Shown in pieces: positions 16,864-25,516 of a DNA stretch of 64,000 nt (position 1 is the stretch's first letter; each line of letters opens with the position of its first letter). This stretch comes from Pseudomonas maumuensis (GTDB taxonomy: Bacteria > Pseudomonadota > Gammaproteobacteria > Pseudomonadales > Pseudomonadaceae): assembly GCF_019139675.1 (NCBI RefSeq), contig NZ_CP077077.1:4464001-4528000 (forward strand). The letters run 5' to 3'. A program made the position numbers and the translations under genes. A model generated the notes under the pieces. It ran no database searches, was not told where the DNA came from, and saw nothing but the letters and a program-made list of their open reading frames with translations.

Positions 16864-18906
16864 ATGTCCGAGCCACGTCAGATTCTCGTCACCAGCGCCC
16901 TGCCCTATGCCAATGGATCGATCCACCTTGGCCACATGCTCGAGTACATCCAGACGGACATGTGGGTGCGCTACCAGAAACTGCGCGGCAACCAGTGCCT
17001 CTATGTCTGCGCCGACGACGCCCATGGCTCGGCCATCATGCTGCGCGCGGAAAAAGAAGGCATCACGCCCGAACAGTTGATCGCCAACGTCCAGGCCGAG
17101 CACAGCGCCGACTTCGCCGATTTCCTGGTCGATTTCGACAACTTCCACTCCACGCACAGCGAGGAGAACCGCGAGCTGTCGAGCCTGATCTATACCCGCC
17201 TGCGCGACGCCGGGCATATCGCCACCCGTTCGGTCACCCAGTATTTCGACCCTGAAAAGGGCATGTTCCTTGCCGACCGCTTCATCAAGGGCACCTGCCC
17301 CAAGTGCGCGACCGAGGACCAGTACGGCGACAACTGCGAAAAATGCGGCGCCACCTACGCCCCAACCGAGTTGAAGAACCCCAAGTCGGCCATCTCCGGC
17401 GCCACCCCGGTACTGCGTGATTCCCAGCACTTCTTCTTCAAGTTGCCCGACTTCCAGGCGATGCTCCAGCAGTGGACCCGCAGCGGTACCCTTCAGGATG
17501 CCGTAGCCAACAAGCTCGCCGAATGGCTGGATTCCGGCCTGCAGGAATGGGACATTTCCCGTGATGCGCCGTACTTCGGCTTCGAGATCCCAGGCGAGCC
17601 CGGCAAGTACTTCTACGTCTGGCTGGACGCGCCGATCGGCTACATGGCCAGCTTCAAGAACCTCTGCGCGCGCCGCCCCGAGCTGGACTTCGACGCGTTC
17701 TGGCGTGAAGGCTCGGAGACCGAGCTGTACCACTTCATCGGCAAGGACATCGTCAATTTCCACGCCCTGTTCTGGCCAGCCATGCTCGAAGGTGCGGGTT
17801 TCCGCAAACCGACCGCGGTCAATGTTCACGGCTACCTGACCGTCAACGGCGCGAAGATGTCCAAGTCACGCGGCACCTTCATCAAAGCGCGCACCTACCT
17901 CGACCACCTGCAGCCGGAATACCTGCGTTACTACTACGCAGCCAAGCTGGGTCGCGGAGTCGACGATCTTGACCTGAACCTCGAGGACTTCGTGCAAAAG
18001 GTCAATTCCGATCTGGTCGGCAAGGTAGTCAACATCGCCAGCCGCTGTGCCGGCTTCATCCACAAAGGCAATGACGGCGTGATGGTCGCAGGTGATGCCG
18101 CGCCGGAGCTGAGCGAAGCCTTCCTCGCTGCCGCCCCTTCGATTGCCGAGGCCTATGAGGCCCGCGACTTCGGTCGCGCCATGCGCGAAATCATGGCCCT
18201 GGCCGACCGCGCCAACGCCTGGATCGCCGACAAGGCACCGTGGTCGCTGGCCAAGCAGGAAGGCAAGCAGGACGAGGTCCAGGCCATCTGCGCCCAGGGC
18301 ATCAACCTGTTCCGCCAGCTGGTGATCTTCCTCAAGCCGGTACTGCCGATTCTGGCTGCCGACGCCGAGGCATTCCTCAATGTCGCGCCGCTGACCTGGA
18401 ACGACCACCAGTCGCGCCTGGAAAACCACAAGCTCAACCCGTTCAAGGCGCTGATGAGCCGCATCGAACCGGCCAAGGTCGAAGCCATGGTCGCCGCCAG
18501 CAAGGAAGACCTGCTGGCTGCCGAGGCCAAGACCGCGCCGGCGGGCAATGGCGAGCTGACCAAGGACCCGCTGTCGGCCGAGATCGAGTTCGACACCTTC
18601 GCTGCGGTCGACCTGCGCGTGGCGCTGATCGTCAAGGCCGAAGCCGTGCCAGGTGCCGACAAACTGCTGCAATTGACCCTGGACATCGGTGACGAGCGGC
18701 GCAATGTGTTCTCGGGCATCAAATCGGCCTACCCGGATCCTTCCCAGCTGGAAGGCCGCCTGACCATGATGGTGGCCAACCTCAAGCCGCGGAAGATGCG
18801 CTTCGGGGTTTCCGAGGGCATGGTCATGGCAGCCGGCCCGGGCGGCGAGGAAATTTACCTGCTCAGCCCTGACAGCGGTGCCAAGCCAGGCCAGCGCATC
18901 AAGTAA
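16864..18906 (+). CDS. metG: Methionyl-tRNA synthetase
   Basis: 680 aa. Class I signatures HLGH (in SIHLGHML) and KMSKS (in [10 protein letters not shown]). Zinc knuckle CPKC ... CEKCGA at about 145-160. The C-terminal domain (about 575-680) is the EMAP/Trbp111-like tRNA-binding and dimerisation module ([39 protein letters not shown]). Start at ATG 16864. A terminator follows. Confidence 0.97.
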   Translation: MSEPRQILVTSALPYANGSIHLGHMLEYIQTDMWVRYQKLRGNQCLYVCADDAHGSAIMLRAEKEGITPEQLIANVQAEHSADFADFLVDFDNFHSTHSEENRELSSLIYTRLRDAGHIATRSVTQYFDPEKGMFLADRFIKGTCPKCATEDQYGDNCEKCGATYAPTELKNPKSAISGATPVLRDSQHFFFKLPDFQAMLQQWTRSGTLQDAVANKLAEWLDSGLQEWDISRDAPYFGFEIPGEPGKYFYVWLDAPIGYMASFKNLCARRPELDFDAFWREGSETELYHFIGKDIVNFHALFWPAMLEGAGFRKPTAVNVHGYLTVNGAKMSKSRGTFIKARTYLDHLQPEYLRYYYAAKLGRGVDDLDLNLEDFVQKVNSDLVGKVVNIASRCAGFIHKGNDGVMVAGDAAPELSEAFLAAAPSIAEAYEARDFGRAMREIMALADRANAWIADKAPWSLAKQEGKQDEVQAICAQGINLFRQLVIFLKPVLPILAADAEAFLNVAPLTWNDHQSRLENHKLNPFKALMSRIEPAKVEAMVAASKEDLLAAEAKTAPAGNGELTKDPLSAEIEFDTFAAVDLRVALIVKAEAVPGADKLLQLTLDIGDERRNVFSGIKSAYPDPSQLEGRLTMMVANLKPRKMRFGVSEGMVMAAGPGGEEIYLLSPDSGAKPGQRIK

Positions 18907-18913
18907 ACTCTCT

Positions 18914-18939
18914 GCCCCGGCCAATTGGCCGGGGCATTT
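18914..18939 (+). terminator. Terminator after metG
   Basis: Perfect stem GCCCCGGCC-AATT-GGCCGGGGC followed by ATTT. It separates metG from the Rnf-like operon. Confidence 0.7.
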
Positions 18940-18994
18940 GCATCTGCCGCCTACTGCCGGATAATGGCGCCATTCTCCCGTTGCCGGCATCGCC

Positions 18995-19543
18995 ATGAGT
19001 GACTACGTTCTGGTTCTGGTCAGCGCCGCGCTGATCAATCACCTGGTCCTGCAGGCCGAGCCAGTCGAACACGCACGCCTGCATGCACTGGGCCTATGCA
19101 GCGCACTCCTGATAGTCGTGGCGCTGCCTGTCGGAATGGCGCTGTACTGGCAATTGCTGGTGCCACTGCAGTTGCAGGACCTGCGATTGTTCATCTTCCT
19201 ACCGTTGCTGGCGGCATTGGCCTGGACGCTGCCGACGCTGCTTCAGCGACTGCGGCCAGACTGGCCCGCACACGGCCTGCAGGGCCTGCTGAGCACGAAC
19301 GCCGTGGTGCTAGGCTTGCTGTTGCAACTGCCCCATGACGGCATGGACAGCTGGCGGCTACTGGCATGGCCGCTGGTTGGCGCCCTAGGATTCTGGCTTG
19401 CGCTGATCCTCTATGCAGACCTGGGAATGCGCAGCCGCCAAGCCGAGATCCCCGTAGCCTTACGCGGCCTGCCCATCCAATTGATCGGTGCTGGGGTAAT
19501 GGCCATGGCGTTCTCAGGATTCAACGGACTCTTCGCACCATGA
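18995..19543 (+). CDS. rnfA: RnfA-like membrane subunit lacking the [2Fe-2S] cysteines
   Basis: 182 aa with about six hydrophobic helices. The ends match RnfA/RsxA: SDYVLVLVSAALINHLVL at the start and GVMAMAFSGFNGLFAP at the stop. In E. coli RsxA the two inverted half-repeats carry LGLCP and TNCAVLG. Here the first region reads AEPVEH (His26 in an ungapped alignment) and the second TNAVVLG (Ala103), so both cluster-binding cysteines are absent. Its stop overlaps a 23-codon mini-ORF (ATGA), and rnfD follows. Inner membrane; role discussed in the findings. Confidence 0.85.
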   Translation: MSDYVLVLVSAALINHLVLQAEPVEHARLHALGLCSALLIVVALPVGMALYWQLLVPLQLQDLRLFIFLPLLAALAWTLPTLLQRLRPDWPAHGLQGLLSTNAVVLGLLLQLPHDGMDSWRLLAWPLVGALGFWLALILYADLGMRSRQAEIPVALRGLPIQLIGAGVMAMAFSGFNGLFAP

Positions 19544-19611
19544 ACCTGCGCATGCACAACGCCACCGCCCAGCAAGATGTCGAGGAGCCGCAGGCCCATG
19601 CCGCCACGTGA
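19540..19611 (+). other. 23-codon mini-ORF between rnfA and rnfD, possible scar of rnfB/rnfC
   Basis: It starts within the rnfA stop (ATGA) and ends 14 nt inside rnfD, so ribosomes could pass from rnfA to rnfD through it. The peptide (NATAQQDVEEPQAHAAT at its end) is hydrophilic and rich in Ala, Gln and Glu, like the tail of RnfC proteins. No Cys, so no Fe-S function. It occupies the place where rnfB and rnfC lie in the full operon. Confidence 0.45.
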
Positions 19612-20569
19612 TCCCCGCCTGCGCAGCACCATGCAACTGGTACTGCTGGCCTGCGCGCCCGGCCTGCTGGCGCTGTTCTGGCTGCAGGGCTGGGGCGTGC
19701 TGATCAATTTGCTACTGAGCAGTTGCGCGGCGCTGGCCACCGAGGCCTTGTTGCTGGGCTGGCGCAAGCTCCCGGTTGCTTCGGCCTTGGGCGATGGCAG
19801 CGCGCTGGTCACCGCCGTGTTGCTGGCCGCGGCCCTACCCAGTCAAGCCCCTTGGTGGCTACCAGTCATCGCCGCGTGCGTCGCTATTGGCCTGGGCAAA
19901 CAAGCCTTCGGTGGCGTGGGGCACAACCTGTTCAACCCAGCCATGGTGGGTTATGCGTTCGTCCTGCTGAGCTTCCCCCTGCAGATGAACCACTGGCCCG
20001 GCCAGGCCTCCGGACTGCTGGACAGCCTGAACCTGAGCCTGGGTACCAGTGATCGCATCGATGCCTGGGCCAGCCCCACGGTGCTCGATGTCTTGCGCCA
20101 CAACCGCAGTCTGACAATTGACGAGTTGTTTGCCAGCCATTCGGCCTTCGGCCACTTCGGCGGACGCGGCAGCGAACAGGTCAACCTCGCTTTCCTGATC
20201 GGCGGATTGTTCCTGATGCAACGCAAGGTCTTCAGTTGGCATGCGCCCGTCGGCTTGCTCGGCGCCTTATTCCTGTTCAGCTTGCTGAGCTGGAATGGCT
20301 CCGGCTCCGACTCCAACGGCTCGCCCCTGCTACACCTGCTATCAGGCTCGACCATGCTGGCGGCGTTTTTCATCGCCACCGAGCCGGTGACGGGTTGCAA
20401 GCAGCCACTGGCCCGCCTGTTGTTCGGTATCGGCGCCGGGCTGCTGATCTACCTGATCCGCACATGGGGCAGCTTTGCCGACGGCACGGCATTCGCCATC
20501 CTGCTCATGAACCTTGCGGCACCGCCCCTGGACCGCTGGGCGCAACGCCGCCAGCAGGCCTGCCTATGA
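19598..20569 (+). CDS. rnfD: RnfD-like membrane subunit
   Basis: 323 aa, about ten hydrophobic helices. Family features: RDPRLRSTMQLVLLACAPG at the start, LGDGSALVTAVLLAAALP, GKQAFGGVGHNLFNPAMVGYA, and a late FFIATEPVTGC. The covalent FMN site of RnfD normally reads D-x-x-S-G-A-T; here it is D155-A-W-A-S-P-T161, keeping Asp and Thr but with Ser-Pro in place of Gly-Ala. Flavinylation by ApbE is therefore uncertain. The start at 19598 overlaps the mini-ORF; the stop overlaps rnfG (ATGA). Confidence 0.88.
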   Translation: MPPRDPRLRSTMQLVLLACAPGLLALFWLQGWGVLINLLLSSCAALATEALLLGWRKLPVASALGDGSALVTAVLLAAALPSQAPWWLPVIAACVAIGLGKQAFGGVGHNLFNPAMVGYAFVLLSFPLQMNHWPGQASGLLDSLNLSLGTSDRIDAWASPTVLDVLRHNRSLTIDELFASHSAFGHFGGRGSEQVNLAFLIGGLFLMQRKVFSWHAPVGLLGALFLFSLLSWNGSGSDSNGSPLLHLLSGSTMLAAFFIATEPVTGCKQPLARLLFGIGAGLLIYLIRTWGSFADGTAFAILLMNLAAPPLDRWAQRRQQACL

Positions 20570-21177
20570 ATGCCCGCTGGCGCAGCGCCCCATGGCTGTT
20601 ACTGGTGGCGAGCCTGGCCGTTGCCACGACACTGGCCTGGCAACGCTTCACTGCCGGACCGATTGCACAGGCTGAGCGCCAATGGCGGGAGCAGCAGTGG
20701 CTGAATGTGCTGCCGTCGGGCAGCTACGACAACCACCCCCTGCAGTCACCCTTGGCCCTGGCGGATACAGGTCTGCGTCGTAGCCGGCTGCTGGCCGGAT
20801 ATCGCGCAACGCTGGCGGGCGTCCCAACGGCCATTCTGCTGCACAGCAGGTTCCAGGGTTATGCCGGCGCCATTGAAATGCTGATCGCCATTGCCCCCAA
20901 CGGTCGCCTGATGGGCATGCGCGTGCTTGAGCAAGAGGAGAGCCCCGGCCTGGGAGATCAACTGGTGAATCCAGCCAACCATTGGCTCGAGCAATTCATC
21001 GGCCAGGGACTACAAGGCATACCCGAGCAGGCCTGGGCGATCAAGCGGGACCAAGGCGCGTTCGATCAGTTGGCAGGCGCGACGGTAACCTCTCGGGCCG
21101 TGATCGAGGCGACTCAGGATGCGCTGCGCTATTTCGACGACCACCGTCCATCATTGCTCGGCGAGGCGCGTCCATGA
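20566..21177 (+). CDS. rnfG: RnfG-like subunit with covalent FMN site
   Basis: 203 aa. One N-terminal membrane helix (APWLLLVASLAVATTLAW), then a periplasmic FMN-binding domain. YAGAIEMLIAIAPNGRLMGMRVLEQEESPGLG and the flavinylation motif D167-Q-L-A-G-A-T173 are present, matching the ApbE target D-x-x-[ST]-G-A-[ST] at all but one relaxed position. Thr173 is the predicted FMN attachment residue. ATGA overlaps on both sides show tight coupling with rnfD and rnfE. Confidence 0.9.
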   Translation: MNARWRSAPWLLLVASLAVATTLAWQRFTAGPIAQAERQWREQQWLNVLPSGSYDNHPLQSPLALADTGLRRSRLLAGYRATLAGVPTAILLHSRFQGYAGAIEMLIAIAPNGRLMGMRVLEQEESPGLGDQLVNPANHWLEQFIGQGLQGIPEQAWAIKRDQGAFDQLAGATVTSRAVIEATQDALRYFDDHRPSLLGEARP

Positions 21178-21698
21178 ACAGATCCTGGTTGGTAGTGGCC
21201 AGCCTGACACCATTGCTCGGTGCCACCCGAACCCTTGCCCAGGCGCTCACCATTGGCCTTTGCGCAATCCTGCTGATCGGCCTGCACCAGGCGCTGATGG
21301 CGCCTCTGCGCCGCCACCTGGTAAGGCAGGCCAGCCTCTGCGCGAGCGTTTTACTGAGCGCAAGCCTGACAACATGCCTGTACCTGGGGTTGAACGCGTG
21401 GGCACTGCCTATGGCCCGGGAGCTTGCCTTGTACCCTCTTCTGTTGGCCCTGCCCTGCCAGGCCATCGAGCAGCTGCCAAGACACAAGCACCACTACCGC
21501 CAGCTAGGCCTTGGCCTGGGCGGTCTGTTGGCAGCCAGCATCGCGCTGGGGGGCTGCCGTCAACTGCTGACCGACGGTATCGGCCTGCACATTGCCATGC
21601 TAGCCCCTGGCGCCCTCCTGCTGCTCGGCCTGCTGCTGGGCTTTTACAATTACGTCCGCCCATCGACCACATCCTCACGCCGTCAAGGAAGCCGTTGA
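21174..21698 (+). CDS. rnfE: RnfE-like membrane subunit, cluster ligand partly lost
   Basis: 174 aa, shorter than RsxE of E. coli. Hydrophobic throughout. SLTPLLGATRTLAQAL aligns with the LGLCPLLAVTSTATNAL region of RsxE, so the first cluster Cys is replaced by Thr12. A later Cys95 (LALPCQAIEQ) may correspond to the second one (TNC). With RnfA lacking both, the trans-membrane [2Fe-2S] cluster cannot form in the usual way. ATGA overlap with rnfG; nth starts 4 nt after the stop. Confidence 0.8.
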   Translation: MNRSWLVVASLTPLLGATRTLAQALTIGLCAILLIGLHQALMAPLRRHLVRQASLCASVLLSASLTTCLYLGLNAWALPMARELALYPLLLALPCQAIEQLPRHKHHYRQLGLGLGGLLAASIALGGCRQLLTDGIGLHIAMLAPGALLLLGLLLGFYNYVRPSTTSSRRQGSR

Positions 21699-21702
21699 CC
21701 CC

Positions 21703-22341
21703 ATGAATGCCGCCAAACGCCTGGAGATCTTTCGCAGGCTGCATGAAGACAATCCCGAACCCAAGACCGAACTGGCCTACTCCAGTCCCTTCGAACTGCT
21801 CATTGCCGTGATCCTCTCAGCCCAGGCGACCGATGTCGGTGTCAACAAGGCCACTGCTCGCCTGTTCCCGGTCGCCAACACTCCGCAAGCTATCTACGCC
21901 CTGGGGGTAGAAGGTCTGAGCGAGTACATCAAGACCATCGGGCTGTACAACAGCAAGGCCAAGAATGTCATCGAGACTTGCCGCCTGCTGGTCGAACTGC
22001 ACGCAGGTGAGGTCCCGCAGACCCGTGAAGCGCTGGAAGCACTGCCCGGCGTCGGTCGTAAGACTGCCAACGTGGTGCTCAACACCGCTTTTCGCCAAGT
22101 GGCCATGGCCGTCGATACGCATATTTTCCGGGTCAGCAACCGCACGGGCATCGCGCCGGGTAAGACCGTTCTGGAGGTCGAAAAGAAACTACTCAAGTTC
22201 GTGCCGAAGGACTTTCTGCTCGATGCCCACCACTGGCTGATCCTGCATGGCCGCTATGTCTGCCAGGCTCGAAAACCGCGCTGTGGCAGTTGCCGAATCG
22301 AGGATCTGTGCGAATACAAGCTCAAGACCTCGGACGATTGA
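21703..22341 (+). CDS. nth: Endonuclease III
   Basis: 212 aa. Base-excision repair glycosylase/AP lyase for oxidised pyrimidines. HhH motif LPGVGRKTANVVLN with the catalytic Lys, VDTHIFRVSNR with the catalytic Asp, and C-terminal [4Fe-4S] ligands C-x6-C-x2-C-x5-C (from CQARKPRCGSC to DLC). It is the last gene of the Rnf-like operon, as in P. aeruginosa and E. coli. Confidence 0.97.
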   Translation: MNAAKRLEIFRRLHEDNPEPKTELAYSSPFELLIAVILSAQATDVGVNKATARLFPVANTPQAIYALGVEGLSEYIKTIGLYNSKAKNVIETCRLLVELHAGEVPQTREALEALPGVGRKTANVVLNTAFRQVAMAVDTHIFRVSNRTGIAPGKTVLEVEKKLLKFVPKDFLLDAHHWLILHGRYVCQARKPRCGSCRIEDLCEYKLKTSDD

Positions 22342-22445
22342 AGCGACACCTGACAACTGCTCAAGGCGATTGAAAAAATCTTTTTTACCCGCTCTGCGAT
22401 TCCCGCTATAAGGACGGCCAATGGCCCTTTGGCTTGGAGTGACGC

Positions 22446-22622
22446 ATGAGCACCGATAAAGAAGACTTGGCGAGCGACGACGATTTCCCGAGTGCGGACG
22501 ACGATGTGGAGCCGCAGGCCGAACCGGCCAAGACCAACCTGAGCAAACGCCGTACCATCGACAATATGCTCGAGGAGCGACGCCTGCAGAAGCAACTGGC
22601 CGACTTCGACTACGACCTTTAG
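22446..22622 (+). CDS. PA3496-type small acidic protein
   Basis: 58 aa. Acidic N-terminus (STDKEDLASDDDFPSADDD), then a basic helix with NLSKRRTIDNMLEERRLQKQ, ending FDYDL. Matches the small conserved gene found downstream of nth in Pseudomonas (PA3496 family, annotated as putative envelope integrity protein). Start ATG 22446; a terminator follows directly. Confidence 0.75.
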   Translation: MSTDKEDLASDDDFPSADDDVEPQAEPAKTNLSKRRTIDNMLEERRLQKQLADFDYDL

Positions 22623-22633
22623 CCCAGACATGC

Positions 22634-22659
22634 AAAAGCCTCCTGAACGGAGGCTTTTT
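22634..22659. terminator. Bidirectional terminator
   Basis: AAAAGCCTCC-TGAAC-GGAGGCTTTTT between two convergent genes (small acidic protein and response regulator). A-run and T-run on both sides allow use from either strand. Confidence 0.88.
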
Positions 22660-22668
22660 CAATTGGGC

Positions 22669-23295
22669 TCAGGCTAGGCCGTGGCGCTGGGCGAGTTCGA
22701 TCAGATCCACCAATGAACGGGCATTCAACTTGAGGAGCAGACGAGTCTTGTAGGTACTGACCGTTTTGTTGCTAAGGAACATGCTGTCGGCAATCTCCTT
22801 GTTGCTCTTTCCCCGTGCGAGCTGCTGCAGCACCATCATTTCCCGCCCGGAAAGCCGTTCGACCATTTCCATTTCCGTGGCTCCCCCCGTCCCCGAGCGC
22901 CCCTTGTGCAGTGCCTGGTTGGGAAAATAACTGTAGCCGGACAGTACCGCCTTGATGGCACTGAGCAACTCGGTCAGCTCCTGTTGCTTGCAAACATAAC
23001 CCGCCGCCCCTGCCTGCATGCAGCGCATCGAAAAGTGTCCAGGCGCCTGGGAGGTCAATACCAGCACCTTGGTCGCCGGACTCGCCAGTGTCATCCTGGC
23101 AATCACTTCAAGCCCATCCAGTTTGGGTATCCCGATATCCAGAATGACGATGTCCGGTAGATACTCCCGCGTCAGTTGCAAGGCATCCACCCCATTGTCA
23201 CTCTCCGCCACCACTTCGTAGCCATGCCGTTCCATCAGCATGCGTACGGCCAGGCGAATGACCGGGTGATCATCCACGATCAGCACTTTATTCAT
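22669..23295 (-). CDS. NarL/FixJ-type response regulator (BvgA/EvgA-like)
   Basis: 208 aa. Receiver domain with DD at 8-9, phospho-acceptor Asp53 (VILDIGIPKLDG), switch Thr/Ser (VLVLTSQ) and Lys (VCKQQE). C-terminal LuxR HTH (about 145-205): LSGREMMVLQQLARGKSNKEIA, LSNKTVSTYKTRLLLKL. No histidine kinase is next to it, so the partner is elsewhere. Monocistronic, with terminator at 22634-22659. Confidence 0.92.
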   Translation of the reverse strand: MNKVLIVDDHPVIRLAVRMLMERHGYEVVAESDNGVDALQLTREYLPDIVILDIGIPKLDGLEVIARMTLASPATKVLVLTSQAPGHFSMRCMQAGAAGYVCKQQELTELLSAIKAVLSGYSYFPNQALHKGRSGTGGATEMEMVERLSGREMMVLQQLARGKSNKEIADSMFLSNKTVSTYKTRLLLKLNARSLVDLIELAQRHGLA

Positions 23296-23666
23296 GCGAT
23301 TCCCATTGATACGTTATTTTTAGTTCGATAGACCACCACACCCGAGCATAACGATTATTTATGCAGCGGTTTCCCTGGCAATTTCACCGAAAGAAGTGGA
23401 CTACTATTAAAAGAGACCTTTCCTACACACAGCCATTTCACAAAATGTAATAGATGCAGGTTCCTCGCAACGATCCAGAAAGTAGCAGTCGCAAGAATTG
23501 GATCCAAGTACCACTGAGTCACACTTCATGCGGGAAATTTCGACTATACGTACTGGATAAGGACTGAGGCTGAAGCTGCACAGGTAACCAGGAGGGGAAA
23601 TAACTCAAGCTTATGTTCGTCGGAAAAACGAGCTACTGATGGGCAAAGCATTGCCAGGCACTCGTC
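23296..23666. other. AT-richer intergenic region between response regulator and unknown membrane gene
   Basis: 371 nt, visibly richer in A and T than its surroundings. No supported gene. It must hold divergent promoters; TACTATTAAAAG (around 23402) and ACTATACGTACTGGATAAGG (around 23544) are promoter-like but unproven. An 8-codon frame begins at 23612 behind AGGAGG with poor spacing; I do not call it a gene. Confidence 0.4.
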
Positions 23667-24128
23667 ATGAACCGCGATCCCATCAGTCCATTGGCCTTAA
23701 TCGCCGTCTTTGCCGGCGTGATCGAAGCATCCGCCCTGGCATCGCTGCCGTTTCTAAGCGAAGACAGCCAAACCCTATATACGTGGTTCCTGGTGGGATT
23801 CCCGTTCTTCCTTACCGTGCTGTTCTTCCTCACGCTCAACGTCAATGCCGGCTCGCTGTTCGCGCCTGACAGGAATACCAGCAACGCGCACAAGCCTCGA
23901 CACACGCCTACTGCGGGGAGCAAAGGCGCGATGATCATCGCCATTTCCGGGGCCGACAGTCAGAAGATCATCGAAAACCATGTACTGAGAATGATCGAAC
24001 GACCTCATGGACGACAGCGACGCTGGATGCTGTACAACCTCGACACGCGCACCTGCATCCATATTTCAGTCGCCCCCATGCCGGATGACGAGGCCACGAC
24101 CGCCGCACTGCCAGAATCTCAGGCATGA
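23667..24128 (+). CDS. Unknown small membrane protein
   Basis: 153 aa. Two predicted membrane helices at the start (PLALIAVFAGVIEASALASL and FLVGFPFFLTVLFFLTLNV), then a soluble part with AMIIAISGADSQKIIENHVLRMIERP and a basic RRW-type patch. I do not recognise the family. Start ATG 23667 is weakly supported (no clear ribosome site). A terminator follows. Confidence 0.55.
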   Translation: MNRDPISPLALIAVFAGVIEASALASLPFLSEDSQTLYTWFLVGFPFFLTVLFFLTLNVNAGSLFAPDRNTSNAHKPRHTPTAGSKGAMIIAISGADSQKIIENHVLRMIERPHGRQRRWMLYNLDTRTCIHISVAPMPDDEATTAALPESQA

Positions 24129-24155
24129 AAAAACCCGGCAATGGCCGGGTTTCTT
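24129..24155. terminator. Bidirectional terminator between the unknown gene and argG
   Basis: AAAAACCCGGC-AAT-GGCCGGGTTTCTT between convergent genes. Confidence 0.82.
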
Positions 24156-24170
24156 CATTGCCATGAGGGC

Positions 24171-25388
24171 TTACAGCAGCGAACGCCCCTTGTTGGCCGC
24201 AATGCGCATGCGCAGTGCGTTAAGCTTGATGAAGCCCGCCGCGTCGGCCTGATTGTAGGCACCGCCATCTTCCTCGAAGGTCGCGATGTTGGCATCGAAC
24301 AGCGAATCGTCCGACTTGCGGCCCACGACGGTGACATTGCCCTTGTACAGTTTCAGGCGGACAACGCCATTCACGTTGAGCTGCGAGGCATCGATCATCT
24401 GCTGCAGCATCAGACGCTCCGGGCTCCACCAGTAGCCGGTGTAGATCAGGCTGGCGTACTTGGGCATCAGCTCATCTTTCAGGTGAGCGACTTCACGGTC
24501 CAGGGTGATCGACTCGATGGCGCGGTGAGCCTTGAGCATGATGGTGCCGCCCGGAGTCTCGTAGCAGCCGCGCGACTTCATGCCGACATAGCGGTTTTCG
24601 ACGATGTCCAGACGACCGATGCCGTTGGCACCTCCGATGCGGTTGAGATCGGCCAGCACGGTGGCCGGAGTTTTCTCGACGCCGTCGATGGCGACGATGT
24701 CACCGTTGCGGTAGGTCAGTTCGATGTAGGTGGCCTGGTCCGGGGCGCTCTCCGGAGAGACGCTCCATTTCCACATGTCTTCCTCGTGCTCGGTCCAAGT
24801 ATCTTCCAGGACACCGCCTTCGTAGGAGATGTGCAGCAGGTTGGCGTCCATCGAGTACGGCGACTTCTTCTTGCCGTGGCGCTCGATCGGGATACCGTGC
24901 TTCTCGGCGTAATCCATCAGCTTCTCGCGGGACAGCAGGTCCCACTCACGCCATGGCGCGATGACCTTGACCCCAGGCTTGAGCGCATAGGCGCCCAGCT
25001 CGAAACGCACCTGGTCGTTGCCCTTGCCGGTCGCACCGTGGGAAATGGCGTCGGCGCCGGTTTCGTTGGCGATTTCGATCAGACGCTTGGCAATCAGTGG
25101 GCGGGCGATGGAAGTACCCAGCAGGTACTCGCCTTCGTAGACGGTGTTGGCGCGGAACATCGGGAATACGAAATCACGCACGAATTCTTCGCGCAGGTCG
25201 TCGATGTAGATTTCTTTCACGCCCATCGCCTGGGCCTTGGCGCGGGCCGGCTCGACCTCCTCGCCCTGACCGAGGTCAGCGGTGAAGGTCACCACTTCAC
25301 AGTTGTAGGTGTCCTGCAGCCACTTGAGAATCACCGAAGTATCAAGGCCGCCGGAATACGCCAATACGACCTTTTTTACGTCCGCCAT
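24171..25388 (-). CDS. argG: Argininosuccinate synthase
   Basis: 405 aa, full length. Joins citrulline and aspartate using ATP, the seventh step of arginine synthesis. PP-loop [12 protein letters not shown] at the N-terminus; further family motifs are [20 protein letters not shown], and [12 protein letters not shown] tandem ArgR-like operator lies upstream at 25443-25484, consistent with arginine control. Confidence 0.97.
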   Translation of the reverse strand: MADVKKVVLAYSGGLDTSVILKWLQDTYNCEVVTFTADLGQGEEVEPARAKAQAMGVKEIYIDDLREEFVRDFVFPMFRANTVYEGEYLLGTSIARPLIAKRLIEIANETGADAISHGATGKGNDQVRFELGAYALKPGVKVIAPWREWDLLSREKLMDYAEKHGIPIERHGKKKSPYSMDANLLHISYEGGVLEDTWTEHEEDMWKWSVSPESAPDQATYIELTYRNGDIVAIDGVEKTPATVLADLNRIGGANGIGRLDIVENRYVGMKSRGCYETPGGTIMLKAHRAIESITLDREVAHLKDELMPKYASLIYTGYWWSPERLMLQQMIDASQLNVNGVVRLKLYKGNVTVVGRKSDDSLFDANIATFEEDGGAYNQADAAGFIKLNALRMRIAANKGRSLL

Positions 25389-25442
25389 GCCATCACTCCA
25401 CGGGGTTGTACGGAAAGCCGATGATTCTACCGGCCTTACCGA

Positions 25443-25484
25443 AAAATTTACAATGGGGCGACAGCTTGTGACGACAAAGCGACA
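25443..25484 (-). promoter_or_regulatory. Tandem ArgR-like operator upstream of argG
   Basis: On the minus strand, two direct 21-bp units: TGTCGC-N8-CA-N5 and TGTCGC-N8-AA-N5. The Pseudomonas ArgR half-site is TGTCGC-N8-AA-N5, used as a direct repeat. It lies 55-96 nt upstream of the argG start. The same arrangement occurs at argF. Confidence 0.65.
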
Positions 25485-25516
25485 GTAATTGTCGAGCGCG
25501 CGACCCGATGTCGCAC

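Noticed and set aside
24141..25424. 427-codon open frame antisense to argG
   Set aside because: Shadow of argG, which is complete with all motifs.
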